Source: Denitrobacterium detoxificans (GTDB lineage: Bacteria; Actinomycetota; Coriobacteriia; Coriobacteriales; Eggerthellaceae). From it: DNA of 64,000 nucleotides. The stretch lies in assembly GCF_015062615.1 (NCBI RefSeq), contig NZ_SUUH01000007.1, forward strand, positions 72,353 through 136,352, in the 5' to 3' direction. Shown here piece after piece: positions 1 to 7,769 of the stretch. The notes under the pieces were generated by a model. It did not search any database, was not told the DNA's origin, and was given only the letters and a program-made list of their open reading frames with translations. A program made the translations under genes and the position numbers. Every line of letters starts with the position of its first letter. Position 1 is the first letter of the stretch.

Positions 1-1
1 G

Positions 2-472
2 CGCTCCAGCATCGACACCATCCTGGCGTTCGACATCCCGAACAGCCGCGCGTTCATGCATCTGGACACGGTATTCACCCAGATCGACTACGACAAGTTC
101 ACCATCCACCCGGGCATCCTGGGCCCGCTCACGGTCTTCGAGCTCACCAAGGGTGCAGAAGGCGAAGTGAAGGTAAAGCGCCTCGACTCCGACCTCGAGA
201 CCATCCTCACGAAGTACGTGGGCCAGCCCGTCCAGCTGCTGCAGTGCGGCGCCGGCGATCGCATCGCCGCCGAGCGCGAGCAGTGGAACGACGGCAGCAA
301 CACGCTGTGCATCGAGCCCGGCAAGATCTGCGTCTACCAGCGCAACAACGTCACGAACGACTTCCTGTACAAGAACGGTCTTGAACTGGTCGTCGTCCCC
401 AGCTGCGAGCTGTCTCGCGGCCGTGGTGGCCCGCGCTGCATGAGCATGCCGGCCTGGCGCGAAGACCTGTAG
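2..472 (+). CDS. arcA: Arginine deiminase, C-terminal part (5' end outside window)
   Basis: Hydrolyses L-arginine to citrulline and ammonia, the first step of the fermentative arginine deiminase pathway in the cytoplasm. The open frame runs in from the left edge, so only about the last 156 residues are visible. They include the family-typical stretch SSIDTILAFDIPNSRAFMHL, the HLDTVFT block, and the C-terminal active-site motif GRGGPRCMSMP with the nucleophilic cysteine. An internal ATG at 56 is not the gene start. The stop is 178 bp before arcD, whose product would exchange arginine for ornithine, which supports the assignment. No arcB or arcC lies between or directly after, so the rest of the pathway must be elsewhere or upstream. 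Confidence 0.95.
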   Translation, partial: RSSIDTILAFDIPNSRAFMHLDTVFTQIDYDKFTIHPGILGPLTVFELTKGAEGEVKVKRLDSDLETILTKYVGQPVQLLQCGAGDRIAAEREQWNDGSNTLCIEPGKICVYQRNNVTNDFLYKNGLELVVVPSCELSRGRGGPRCMSMPAWREDL

Positions 473-561
473 GGGTTAGGCTTCGCCGCCACACTTACTT
501 TTGTTAGGACGCCCTCTCCGCGCGCGCAAGTGGAGGGGGCTCCTGAACCGCCAGGGCATTC

Positions 562-594
562 TGCGTGACGCAACAGATTCTTTTGCGTGACGCA
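562..594 (+). promoter_or_regulatory. Two identical 11-bp palindromes upstream of arcD
   Basis: TGCGTGACGCA occurs at 562-572 and again at 584-594. Each copy is a perfect palindrome around a central G (arms TGCGT/ACGCA), and the copies are exactly 22 bp apart, two helical turns, placing both on one face of the DNA about 57-89 bp before the arcD start. This is what a paired operator looks like. The binding protein is unknown, and the sites do not resemble the AT-rich ArgR box. Confidence 0.55.
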
Positions 595-650
595 GGACCG
601 TAAAACTGGCAGAACCCTGGCGGGTCTGCATATGTAAAGGAGGATTTCTC

Positions 651-2102
651 ATGGGAGAAAAAATCAAGGGTGTAGGCCTTTTCGGCCTCATCGGACTCGT
701 GGTGAGCTCCTGCATCGGTTCTGGCGTCTACGCCCTTACCGGTCAGCTCGCCGGTGCCGCTGCTCCGGGCAGCGCGCTTATCGGCTGGGTGTTCTGTGGC
801 GCGGGCTTCCTGTTCCTGGCCATGTCCCTGGCTAACTTGGGCGCCAAGAAGCCCGAAATCGACGGCCTCTATCAGTATGCCACGGAAGGCTTCGGTCCCT
901 TCGCCGGCTTCATCTCCGGCTGGGGTTACTGGCTGTCCGCATGGCTGGGCAACATCGGCTTTGCCACGATGGTGGTGCAGGTTCTGGGAAGTCTCTTCCC
1001 GGGGACCTTCGACGCTACGCTCACCGATCCCGCTGGCATCCTGAGCATCGTGATTGTGTCCATCTTCCTGTGGGCCATCACGTTCCTGGTTATCAACGGC
1101 GTGGAGAGCGCTGCGTTCCTGAACGCCGTCGTCATGGTCGTCAAGGTTGTATCCATCCTGCTGTTCATCCTGTTCTGCCTGTTCGCCTTCAACGCTGGCG
1201 TGTTTACCGCCGACTTCTGGGGCGAAGCCGAGCGCAATATCGCCGTTATGGCTGCCACGGAAGGCGAAGCCGAACTGGGTGGCATCTCCAGCCAGATCAT
1301 CAACTGCCTCATCGCGATGATGTGGGTATTCATCGGCATCGAGGGCGCTACGGTTATGTCCAAGCGCGCTGAGCGTAAGTCCGATGTGGGCAAGGCTACC
1401 ATCATTGGCCTCATCGTCCTGCTGGTTCTCTACATTGGCGCTTCTGTTCTTCCCTATGGCGTTATGCCCTACGAAGAGCTCGTGGCCGCCGAGAGCCCCG
1501 CGACGATTACCGTGTTCGAGTACCTGGCTCCTGGCTGGGGCGGCACGTTCATTTCGATTGCCATCATCATCAGCGTTCTGGGCTCCTGGTTGTCCTTCAC
1601 CATGCTGCCCGCGGAGACTTCTTCGGGCATGAGCGACGACCATCTGCTTCCTGCTTCCTGGAACAAGATGAACAAGAAGAACGCTCCTCAGATGGCCCTC
1701 ATCATCGTCGGCCTCTGCACGCAGGTCTTCCTGATCGTCGCCTTTGCCGCAGCCGATGCGTACACGTTCGCCATCAGCATGTGCACTGTTACGATCATGA
1801 TTTCCTGGGCCTTGGCTGCTGCCTATCAGGTGAAGCTGGGCAAGGAAACGGGCGATATCAAGAACATGATCTTTGGTCTCATCGCCGTGATTTTCCAGGT
1901 TCTGTGCATGATTCTGGCTGGTTGGCAGTTCCTGCTGCTCGCTTGCCTGGGCTACATCCCCGGCTTCTTCTTCTATGCCAAGGCGCGTAAGGAAGCTGGC
2001 AAGGAATTCACGCAGGGCGAGAAGATCGGTGCTGTTATCATCAGCATCGTGGGCATCATCAGCATCCCGCTTACGGCCATTGGCTTCATTCCCGTGTTCT
2101 AA
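651..2102 (+). CDS. arcD: Arginine:ornithine antiporter, APC superfamily
   Basis: Inner-membrane transporter of the basic amino acid/polyamine antiporter branch of the APC superfamily, 483 aa. About 12 hydrophobic segments run the length of the protein. The first carries the APC signature GLVVSSCIGSGVYALTGQLA with its Gly-rich unwound helix. The ATG has a strong ribosome site (AAAGGAGG about 8 nt upstream). Position directly after arcA argues for arginine uptake against ornithine export. Lysine or agmatine exchangers share the fold, so substrate is inferred from context. Two 11-bp palindromes precede the gene, suggesting its own regulation within the arginine cluster. Confidence 0.88.
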   Translation: MGEKIKGVGLFGLIGLVVSSCIGSGVYALTGQLAGAAAPGSALIGWVFCGAGFLFLAMSLANLGAKKPEIDGLYQYATEGFGPFAGFISGWGYWLSAWLGNIGFATMVVQVLGSLFPGTFDATLTDPAGILSIVIVSIFLWAITFLVINGVESAAFLNAVVMVVKVVSILLFILFCLFAFNAGVFTADFWGEAERNIAVMAATEGEAELGGISSQIINCLIAMMWVFIGIEGATVMSKRAERKSDVGKATIIGLIVLLVLYIGASVLPYGVMPYEELVAAESPATITVFEYLAPGWGGTFISIAIIISVLGSWLSFTMLPAETSSGMSDDHLLPASWNKMNKKNAPQMALIIVGLCTQVFLIVAFAAADAYTFAISMCTVTIMISWALAAAYQVKLGKETGDIKNMIFGLIAVIFQVLCMILAGWQFLLLACLGYIPGFFFYAKARKEAGKEFTQGEKIGAVIISIVGIISIPLTAIGFIPVF

Positions 2103-2130
2103 TTAGAACTTTCATAGGGGGTTGGGAAAA

Positions 2131-2160
2131 GGGAAGGCGACTTGCGCGGGTTGCCTTCCC
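2131..2160 (+). other. Hairpin between arcD and the aminotransferase gene
   Basis: GGGAAGGC (2131-2138) pairs with GCCTTCCC (2153-2160). No T run follows, so this may be an attenuator or mRNA-stability hairpin rather than a terminator. The next gene's ribosome site (TAAGGAGGA) lies 10 nt further on. Confidence 0.4.
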
Positions 2161-2182
2161 TTCCGCTATATAAGGAGGACGT

Positions 2183-3301
2183 ATGCACATCAAGACAATC
2201 GGTGTTGAAGAGTACCTGAATATCTGGGAGCACGACGCTACGTGGGATATCGCCCAGTCCACCATCGCAAGCCTTACGATGGCGGAAATCCTCGAGCTCG
2301 ATGGCAAGCAGGGCGAAACGTTTTACGAGCAGCTGAACCGCGAGAAGATGAATTATGGCTGGATCGAAGGGTCGGCCGACTTCAAGCAGGAAGTCGCCAA
2401 GCTCTATCGCAACGTGGACCCCGACAACGTCCTTCAGATGAATGGCGGTACGGGCGCTAACCTGAACGCGATTATGGCCCTGGTCGAGCCTGGCGACCAT
2501 GTGGTTGCCGAGTATCCCACCTATCAGCCCCTGTACGATCTGCCCGCGGCGCTTGGCGCCGAAGTGGAGCATTGGCAGATTCACGAGGAAGATGGCTGGC
2601 AGCCGCGCCTCGACGAGCTGAAGAAGCTCGTGCGCCCTGACACGAAGCTCATCTGCGTGAACAACGCGAGCAACCCCCTGGGTACCCTCATCACCACTGA
2701 CGTGATGGAGGAAATCGTCGAGATCGCTCGCAGCGTTGGCGCGTGGGTGCTGTGCGATGAGGTGTTCTTCCCGTTGGAGGATGCCGACACGTGCACGAGC
2801 ATCATCGACCTGTACGACAAGGGCGTATGCACCAACAGCGTGAGCAAGGACTATAGCGTTCCGGCGGCGCGTTGCGGCTGGACGGTAAGCAACAAGGAGC
2901 TTGCCGACAGGATGCGCGTGCTGCGCGACTACACGATGATCTGCAGTGGTGTGTTCAACGATGCGCTGGCCACGTACGTTCTGCGCAATCGCGAGGCAAT
3001 CGTGGAGCGCAACCTGTCCATCATCAGGAAGAATCGCGCCATTACGCAGGAGTGGATCGACTCCGAGCCGCGCGTGAGCTGGGTACCTCCGAAGGGCGTG
3101 TCCGTAAGCTACATTAGGCTCGACATTCCCGAGGACGATGAGAAGTTCTGTCTCGATTTGCTGCGCGACGAAGGCGTTCTTCTGGTCCCGGGCAGCAGGT
3201 TCGACCTGCCGCGCGGTGCTCGCTTGGGGTATTGCGCTCCCGAGGCTACGCTGCGCGAGGGCTTGAAGCGCCTGAGCGGCTACTTGCGCAAGTTCGACTA
3301 G
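2183..3301 (+). CDS. Class I/II PLP-dependent aminotransferase
   Basis: A 372-aa fold-type I aminotransferase. Visible features are the substrate/PLP segment NNASNPLGTL, the DEVFF block that follows the cofactor-ring aspartate, and the Schiff-base lysine in NSVSKDYSVPAARCGW (about residue 222). It most resembles the aspartate aminotransferase-like group that includes capreomycidine-synthase-type enzymes. A good ribosome site (AAGGAGGA) precedes the ATG. It lies 80 bp after arcD on the same strand and is followed by a strong terminator, so it probably belongs to the arginine/ornithine transcription unit. Ornithine, arginine or a derivative is the obvious candidate substrate, but the sequence does not prove it. 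Confidence 0.8.
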   Translation: MHIKTIGVEEYLNIWEHDATWDIAQSTIASLTMAEILELDGKQGETFYEQLNREKMNYGWIEGSADFKQEVAKLYRNVDPDNVLQMNGGTGANLNAIMALVEPGDHVVAEYPTYQPLYDLPAALGAEVEHWQIHEEDGWQPRLDELKKLVRPDTKLICVNNASNPLGTLITTDVMEEIVEIARSVGAWVLCDEVFFPLEDADTCTSIIDLYDKGVCTNSVSKDYSVPAARCGWTVSNKELADRMRVLRDYTMICSGVFNDALATYVLRNREAIVERNLSIIRKNRAITQEWIDSEPRVSWVPPKGVSVSYIRLDIPEDDEKFCLDLLRDEGVLLVPGSRFDLPRGARLGYCAPEATLREGLKRLSGYLRKFD

Positions 3302-3338
3302 CCGGTGCCAAGACGAGCACCTGCACAATCGATTTTCG

Positions 3339-3367
3339 GCCGTCCCGCTGCGCGGGACGGCTTTTTA
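3339..3367 (+). terminator. Intrinsic terminator after the aminotransferase gene
   Basis: GCCGTCCCGC / GCGGGACGGC hairpin with a 3-nt TGC loop followed by TTTTTATTT. It closes the arginine cluster. Confidence 0.9.
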
Positions 3368-3450
3368 TTTCCCCTAAAAGCTCCTTCTCTTTTGTGACGT
3401 TTGCTCAAGGGTTTCGCGTCATGCGGGGGTTTCGTTTTCGGTAGCGCGAA

Positions 3451-3456
3451 TATAAT
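3451..3456 (+). promoter_or_regulatory. -10 element of the dipeptidase promoter
   Basis: Consensus TATAAT 23 bp before the dipeptidase ATG. No good -35 hexamer is visible at the right distance, so only the -10 is claimed. Confidence 0.5.
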
Positions 3457-3478
3457 GGGCGAAAAGAAAGGAGCACGG

Positions 3479-4909
3479 ATGGTTTCGGAAGAATTCGAAC
3501 GTGAGCTTGATGCGTATCTCGATGAGCACTGGGATGACATGGTGGAAGACCTTGCGTCGCTCGTGCGCGTGCGCAGCGTGGAAGATATGGAACAGGCGGC
3601 TAGCGGCGCACCGTATGGTCCTGGGCCTGCCCAGGGGTTGGAAGCGGCGCTTGCCCTTACCGAACGACTGGGTTTTTGCTCGCAGAATCTGGAAGGGTAC
3701 ATTGGCACAGCCGACATTCCGGGCGAAAGCGATCGTCAGATTGGCGTGATTTGCCATTCCGACGTGGTGCCCGAGGGCGACGGCTGGCATTACCCTCCGT
3801 TCGACGTAACCCGCAAGGACGGCTATCTCATTGGTCGTGGCACAGTAGACGACAAGGGGCCCTTGGTGGTTGCTCTGCATGCGGCGAAGTTCCTGCGCGA
3901 GCGTGGCACTGCATTCCCGTATACTCTGCGTTTCTTGGTGGGCGCGAATGAGGAAACCGGCATGCGCGACCTCGAGTACTACCTTGCCCGCTACCAGGAA
4001 CCCATGGTGACCATTTCCCCCGACGAGGACTTTCCGCTGTGCTTTGGTGAGAAGGGGCATGTGAGGGGCTATTTCGAAAGCGCGCCCATCGAGGGTGGCG
4101 TCGTTCGCTCCCTGCAGGGCGGTCTTGCTTATAACGCCGTTGCTGGCGCGGCAACGGCTGTTCTGGATGCCGACCCGTCGCTTTTCCAGGCTACGGAGCG
4201 CGTATCGGTTGAGCCCACGGAAGAAGGCGGAACGCGTTTGGTTGCACGCGGCGTGCAGGTGCATGCTGCGTTCCCCGAAGGTGGCGTGAACGCCATTCAC
4301 GAGCTCGCGAAGGTCGTGCTTGCTTCGAATGCGTGCGCGGAAGCCGAGCGTTCGTGGTTCGAGTTCATGGATGCCCTGCTGGGCGTGACTGACGGTTCGG
4401 GCATTGGCCTTGCCTGCTCCGACGATATGTTTGGCGCGCTTACCTGCGTGGGCGGCATGGCCCGTATGGCCGAAGGCAAGCTTGGGCAAACCATCGACAT
4501 ACGTTGCCCTGCGGCTATCAGCGAAGACGAGGTCGTGGCTGCGCTCGAGCGCGCTGCCAAGCAGGCGGGCGCTACCTGGCATACCACGAAGATTTCGCCA
4601 CGCTTCTTCCAGGACCCGAACGGCACGCTCGTGCGTACGCTCGTTTCCGCATACCGCGATATCACGGGCGACATGCAAGAGCCCTACACGGTGGGCGGCC
4701 GTACGTATGCCAGCCACTTCACGCATGCCGTGGCGTTCGGTGCGGGCGTGCATGGCGCGCAGCATCCCAGCTGGGTCGGCCCCATGCATGGTGCCGACGA
4801 GGGTGCGTCGGAAGCGAATCTGAAGCAGGCCTTTAAAGTGTATGCACTGGCGATAGAGCGCCTTATGCAGATCGATTGGGTTGCCGAATACCCCGACCTT
4901 GCCCGATAA
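3479..4909 (+). CDS. M20 family metallodipeptidase (PepV/Sapep type)
   Basis: Cytoplasmic zinc or manganese dipeptidase of peptidase family M20, 476 aa, releasing amino acids from dipeptides. Metal-binding and catalytic motifs are ICHSDVVPEGDGW (His-x-Asp), GRGTVDDKGP (bridging Asp), GANEETGM (catalytic Glu-Glu) and the late GPMHGADEG histidine. The start is the ATG at 3479 because GAAAGGAGCACGG lies just before it. An upstream in-frame start at 3401 would precede the TATAAT element. It starts a run of same-strand genes; the next one begins 29 nt after its stop, so co-transcription is likely. Confidence 0.88.
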   Translation: MVSEEFERELDAYLDEHWDDMVEDLASLVRVRSVEDMEQAASGAPYGPGPAQGLEAALALTERLGFCSQNLEGYIGTADIPGESDRQIGVICHSDVVPEGDGWHYPPFDVTRKDGYLIGRGTVDDKGPLVVALHAAKFLRERGTAFPYTLRFLVGANEETGMRDLEYYLARYQEPMVTISPDEDFPLCFGEKGHVRGYFESAPIEGGVVRSLQGGLAYNAVAGAATAVLDADPSLFQATERVSVEPTEEGGTRLVARGVQVHAAFPEGGVNAIHELAKVVLASNACAEAERSWFEFMDALLGVTDGSGIGLACSDDMFGALTCVGGMARMAEGKLGQTIDIRCPAAISEDEVVAALERAAKQAGATWHTTKISPRFFQDPNGTLVRTLVSAYRDITGDMQEPYTVGGRTYASHFTHAVAFGAGVHGAQHPSWVGPMHGADEGASEANLKQAFKVYALAIERLMQIDWVAEYPDLAR

Positions 4910-4938
4910 TCGTGCGAAACGCAACGAAAGGAACGAAT

Positions 4939-5334
4939 ATGTCTCAGGAACCCTCTCTCGATGCATGGCTTGCCGAGGCCAAGCAGGACCCGCAGGCCAG
5001 CCAGTGTGGCATGTACCTTTTCCATAACGGCGTGGTACGCGCTACGCCCAAGGCGCAGGTGCGCGGTGGGGAAGAGGGCCTTCCCGCTGTGGAGCGCGTC
5101 GATTTCTCGTACAACGCCGAAGGCGTGCAGGAGGCCATTGCGAAGACGCTCGAGCGCGAGGGCATCTACTATGCCCGCGTGTGGCTGGCGGAAGGCTCCG
5201 TGCCCGTTGGCGGCTCGCTGATGTACGTGCTCATCGGTGGCGACATTCGCCCCCGCGTCATTGACGCCCTTACGTTCTTGGTGGGCACCATCAAGAACGA
5301 GCTCGTGGTGGAAGCGGAAGCGTACGTGGAATAG
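4939..5334 (+). CDS. MoaE-like protein lacking canonical catalytic residues
   Basis: A 131-aa protein that aligns by eye with MoaE, the large subunit of molybdopterin synthase. The N-terminal strand (MYLFHNGVVRATPK), the acidic/aromatic segment ERVDFSYN, the VWLAEGSVPVGG strand-turn, and the final helix ALTFLVGTIKNEL are in the expected order and the length is right. However, the usual HR-x-G motif in the middle and the C-terminal lysine/WK catalytic segment are not recognisable, so enzyme activity is doubtful. No moaD or other molybdenum cofactor gene is adjacent. It sits between the dipeptidase and rlmH with a ribosome site (CGAAAGGAACG). It could be a divergent paralogue with a new role. 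Confidence 0.6.
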   Translation: MSQEPSLDAWLAEAKQDPQASQCGMYLFHNGVVRATPKAQVRGGEEGLPAVERVDFSYNAEGVQEAIAKTLEREGIYYARVWLAEGSVPVGGSLMYVLIGGDIRPRVIDALTFLVGTIKNELVVEAEAYVE

Positions 5335-5409
5335 CAATTGCGGGCGCTGTCGCTGTGGACCCTGCGGGGTCTGGGCGGCGGCGCCTTCTTTGTTTGCGGG
5401 AGGTTGAGC

Positions 5410-5859
5410 ATGCAGAAGGTAACCATCGTGGCCACGGGCAAGCTGAAGGAGCGTTTCTGGAAGGATGCCTGCGCGGAGTACCTGAAGCGCTTGGGTGCAT
5501 ATGCTCAGGTGGAGGTGAAGGAGATTCCCGACAGCACGCGCGAGCGGGAAGAGCCCCTGCAACTTTCCGCCTTGCAGGCGGCAAAGGGCGCTCACATTAT
5601 CCTGCTTGACATCCACGGGAAGGAAACGTCGAGCGAGGGCCTTGCCGGCAAGTTGGAGCAGCTTGCCGTTCAGGGTGACTCGCACGTGGTGTTCGTGATT
5701 GGCGGCAGCGATGGCGTGGGCTCGGCGGTGCGCCAGATGGCCAACGAGCGCATGAGCTTCGGCCCTATTACCATGCCGCATAACCTGGCGCGCGTGGTGC
5801 TGCTCGAGCAGATTTACCGTGCGTACAAGATCATTCGCCACGAGCCATACCATAAGTAG
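5410..5859 (+). CDS. rlmH: 23S rRNA pseudouridine-1915 N3-methyltransferase
   Basis: SPOUT-class methyltransferase RlmH (YbeA family), 149 aa, which methylates pseudouridine 1915 in helix 69 of 23S rRNA in assembled ribosomes. The trefoil-knot S-adenosylmethionine site appears as FVIGGSDGVG and the strictly conserved C-terminus as LLEQIYRAYKIIRHEPYHK. The N-terminus MQKVTIVATGKLKERFWKDA is typical. The ATG at 5410 follows GGGAGGTTGAGC. It is a single-copy housekeeping gene with no strict operon partner. Confidence 0.96.
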   Translation: MQKVTIVATGKLKERFWKDACAEYLKRLGAYAQVEVKEIPDSTREREEPLQLSALQAAKGAHIILLDIHGKETSSEGLAGKLEQLAVQGDSHVVFVIGGSDGVGSAVRQMANERMSFGPITMPHNLARVVLLEQIYRAYKIIRHEPYHK

Positions 5860-5967
5860 TGGTGGGCGCGCAGGGGCGGCGGATTGCCTGCAACCGTGCG
5901 CCCCTGCAGTTCTGTTCTTAACGAAAAGATGCTTGCAAGGTGCCTGTTTCGTCCGCACAATGAAGGT

Positions 5968-7623
5968 ATGGAGCAACATCGCAGCAGACATTCAGCACGC
6001 CCCTCTCATGCGGCCCATGATGCCGCTTCTTCTCGTGATGCCCGGGGCTACAGCCGGTCCAACGCCGAATCGTATCGCCAGCGTGCCGCGCGCGCTCGTT
6101 TGGAAGAGCGCATGGCCAATGGTGCGCAGGAGTCCGAGGCAGAATCTCGCCGTTCGTCTCGCGTAGGCCACGCGCAGGAATCAGCCCATTCCCATGCTCG
6201 TACGCGTGGTGCCCGTTCGCGTGATGCCGCCGAAACGCCGCGTACCGTAGACGCCCGGTATTCTCGTCGCGGGAACACGCGCTACGCCGACCAGGTGAAT
6301 CCTAAGCATCGTAGGAATCGCATTATCAAGCGCGTGGCCATTGTCCTTGCCGCGCTTCTTACCTGCGTGGGTGCTGCCGCCGCGATATACATTGGCGTTA
6401 TCAACGGTAATCTTTCCGCGGGGCTCGATAGCGGTCTGAATAACGTGCTCGTGCAGACCAACCTTACCAAGGAGCCCTTCTACATGGTGCTCCTGGGTAC
6501 CGATGAATCCATTCAGCGCGAAACCGACAGCACGACGGATGGCACGTATCGAACGGATACCATCATCCTGGCGCGCATCGACCCAGTGAACAAGAAGGTC
6601 ACGCTTATCTCGATGCCGCGTGACAGCTACGTTAGCATGGGCTCGTATGGCGAGCACAAGCTGAATGCCGCCTATGCCTACGGTGGTGCCGAACTGGCCG
6701 TTTCCACCATTTCCGATTTGGCCGACGTAGACATTTCCCATTTCGCACTCGTTGACATGGATGGCGTGGTTGAAATCGTCGATGCCCTGGGTGGCATCGA
6801 GGTCGACGTGCCTATGGAAATCGACGACGACATGGCAGGTGGCCATTTGGATGCCGGCTTGCAGACGCTCAACGGCGAGCAGGCGCTCATCTTGGCGCGC
6901 AGCCGTCATGCCTACGACGAATATGGCAATGGCGACGAGTATCGCGCTGCCAACCAGCGCCTGGTTATCTCGGCTATTGCGAAGAAGCTGCTCGCGTCCG
7001 ATGCGGCTACCATCGCCAGTACGGTTACGGCGCTTTCCGAGTGCGTGCAGACCGACCTATCCGTTTCCGATATCGTGGGGCTTGCCCAGGTTATGCGGGG
7101 TCTCGACTCTTCTACCGATATTTACAGCGCCACTATGCCCACCACGTCGGCTTACGTCGACGGCTTGTGGATCGAGCAAGTGAACACGAGCGAGTGGAAG
7201 ACCATGATGAGTCGCGTGGACCAGGGCCTTTCGCCTACGGAATCCTCCGAGATAGATAGTGCAACGGGTATCGTACTGTCGTCGGCGGGGGATGGTGCCG
7301 CCGAAGAGGCCTCTGCGGCGGCGGAGTCGAAGGATGGCTCCATCGTCGTAAGGAACGGTTCGGGCTATACGGGGTTGGGAACGGAAGTGGCCAATACGCT
7401 TACGAGCGCGGGCTATACGGTTTCCAGCACGGGCAATGCCGATAACTTCGACTACAAGAACACGGTCGTTCTCTACAACGATTCGTCGCGCGCCTCCCAG
7501 GCAAAAACAATTGCCGAAACCATTGGACATAGCGCATCCGCGCAAAAGAACGATGGTTCGTACAGCATTTCAGGCGACTTCCTGGTTATCGTGGGGTCGA
7601 CGTACGCAAACACCACCTCGTAG
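5968..7623 (+). CDS. LytR-CpsA-Psr family cell-wall polymer ligase with LytR_C domain
   Basis: Membrane-anchored LCP protein that transfers polyisoprenoid-linked glycopolymers onto peptidoglycan. Layout of the 551-aa reading: a long basic, low-complexity cytoplasmic N-terminus (about 1-118), one membrane helix (VAIVLAALLTCVGAAAAIYI), and the LCP catalytic domain with DTIILARIDP, SMPRDSYV and an Arg-rich RSRHAYDEYGNGDEYR block. A C-terminal LytR_C domain starts near SIVVRNGSGYTGLG and ends at the stop. Start choice is uncertain: the ATG at 5968 has only a weak GAAGG one base away, and an ATG at 5929 is possible. A strong terminator follows. Confidence 0.88.
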   Translation: MEQHRSRHSARPSHAAHDAASSRDARGYSRSNAESYRQRAARARLEERMANGAQESEAESRRSSRVGHAQESAHSHARTRGARSRDAAETPRTVDARYSRRGNTRYADQVNPKHRRNRIIKRVAIVLAALLTCVGAAAAIYIGVINGNLSAGLDSGLNNVLVQTNLTKEPFYMVLLGTDESIQRETDSTTDGTYRTDTIILARIDPVNKKVTLISMPRDSYVSMGSYGEHKLNAAYAYGGAELAVSTISDLADVDISHFALVDMDGVVEIVDALGGIEVDVPMEIDDDMAGGHLDAGLQTLNGEQALILARSRHAYDEYGNGDEYRAANQRLVISAIAKKLLASDAATIASTVTALSECVQTDLSVSDIVGLAQVMRGLDSSTDIYSATMPTTSAYVDGLWIEQVNTSEWKTMMSRVDQGLSPTESSEIDSATGIVLSSAGDGAAEEASAAAESKDGSIVVRNGSGYTGLGTEVANTLTSAGYTVSSTGNADNFDYKNTVVLYNDSSRASQAKTIAETIGHSASAQKNDGSYSISGDFLVIVGSTYANTTS

Positions 7624-7653
7624 GTTCGGGCTTCCGTCATATACTCTGTCTCC

Positions 7654-7692
7654 GTGGCACTTTCGTGTGGTAAAGTGCCACGTTTCTTTTTC
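7654..7692 (+). terminator. Intrinsic terminator after the LCP gene
   Basis: GTGGCACTTT (7654-7663) pairs perfectly with AAAGTGCCAC (7672-7681), followed by GTTTCTTTTTC. Confidence 0.9.
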
Positions 7693-7704
7693 TGGGTATG
7701 CGCT

Positions 7705-7713
7705 TGTTACAAT
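7705..7713 (+). promoter_or_regulatory. Extended -10 promoter of lysA-hom
   Basis: TGTTACAAT is an extended -10 (TGn plus TACAAT) between the LCP terminator and lysA. No good -35 is visible, as expected for this promoter class. Confidence 0.5.
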
Positions 7714-7769
7714 GCAGTGCAAAACAACTGCTTCGTACGCGCGCATGCGCGGGCGGAAGGGAGGTCCAC

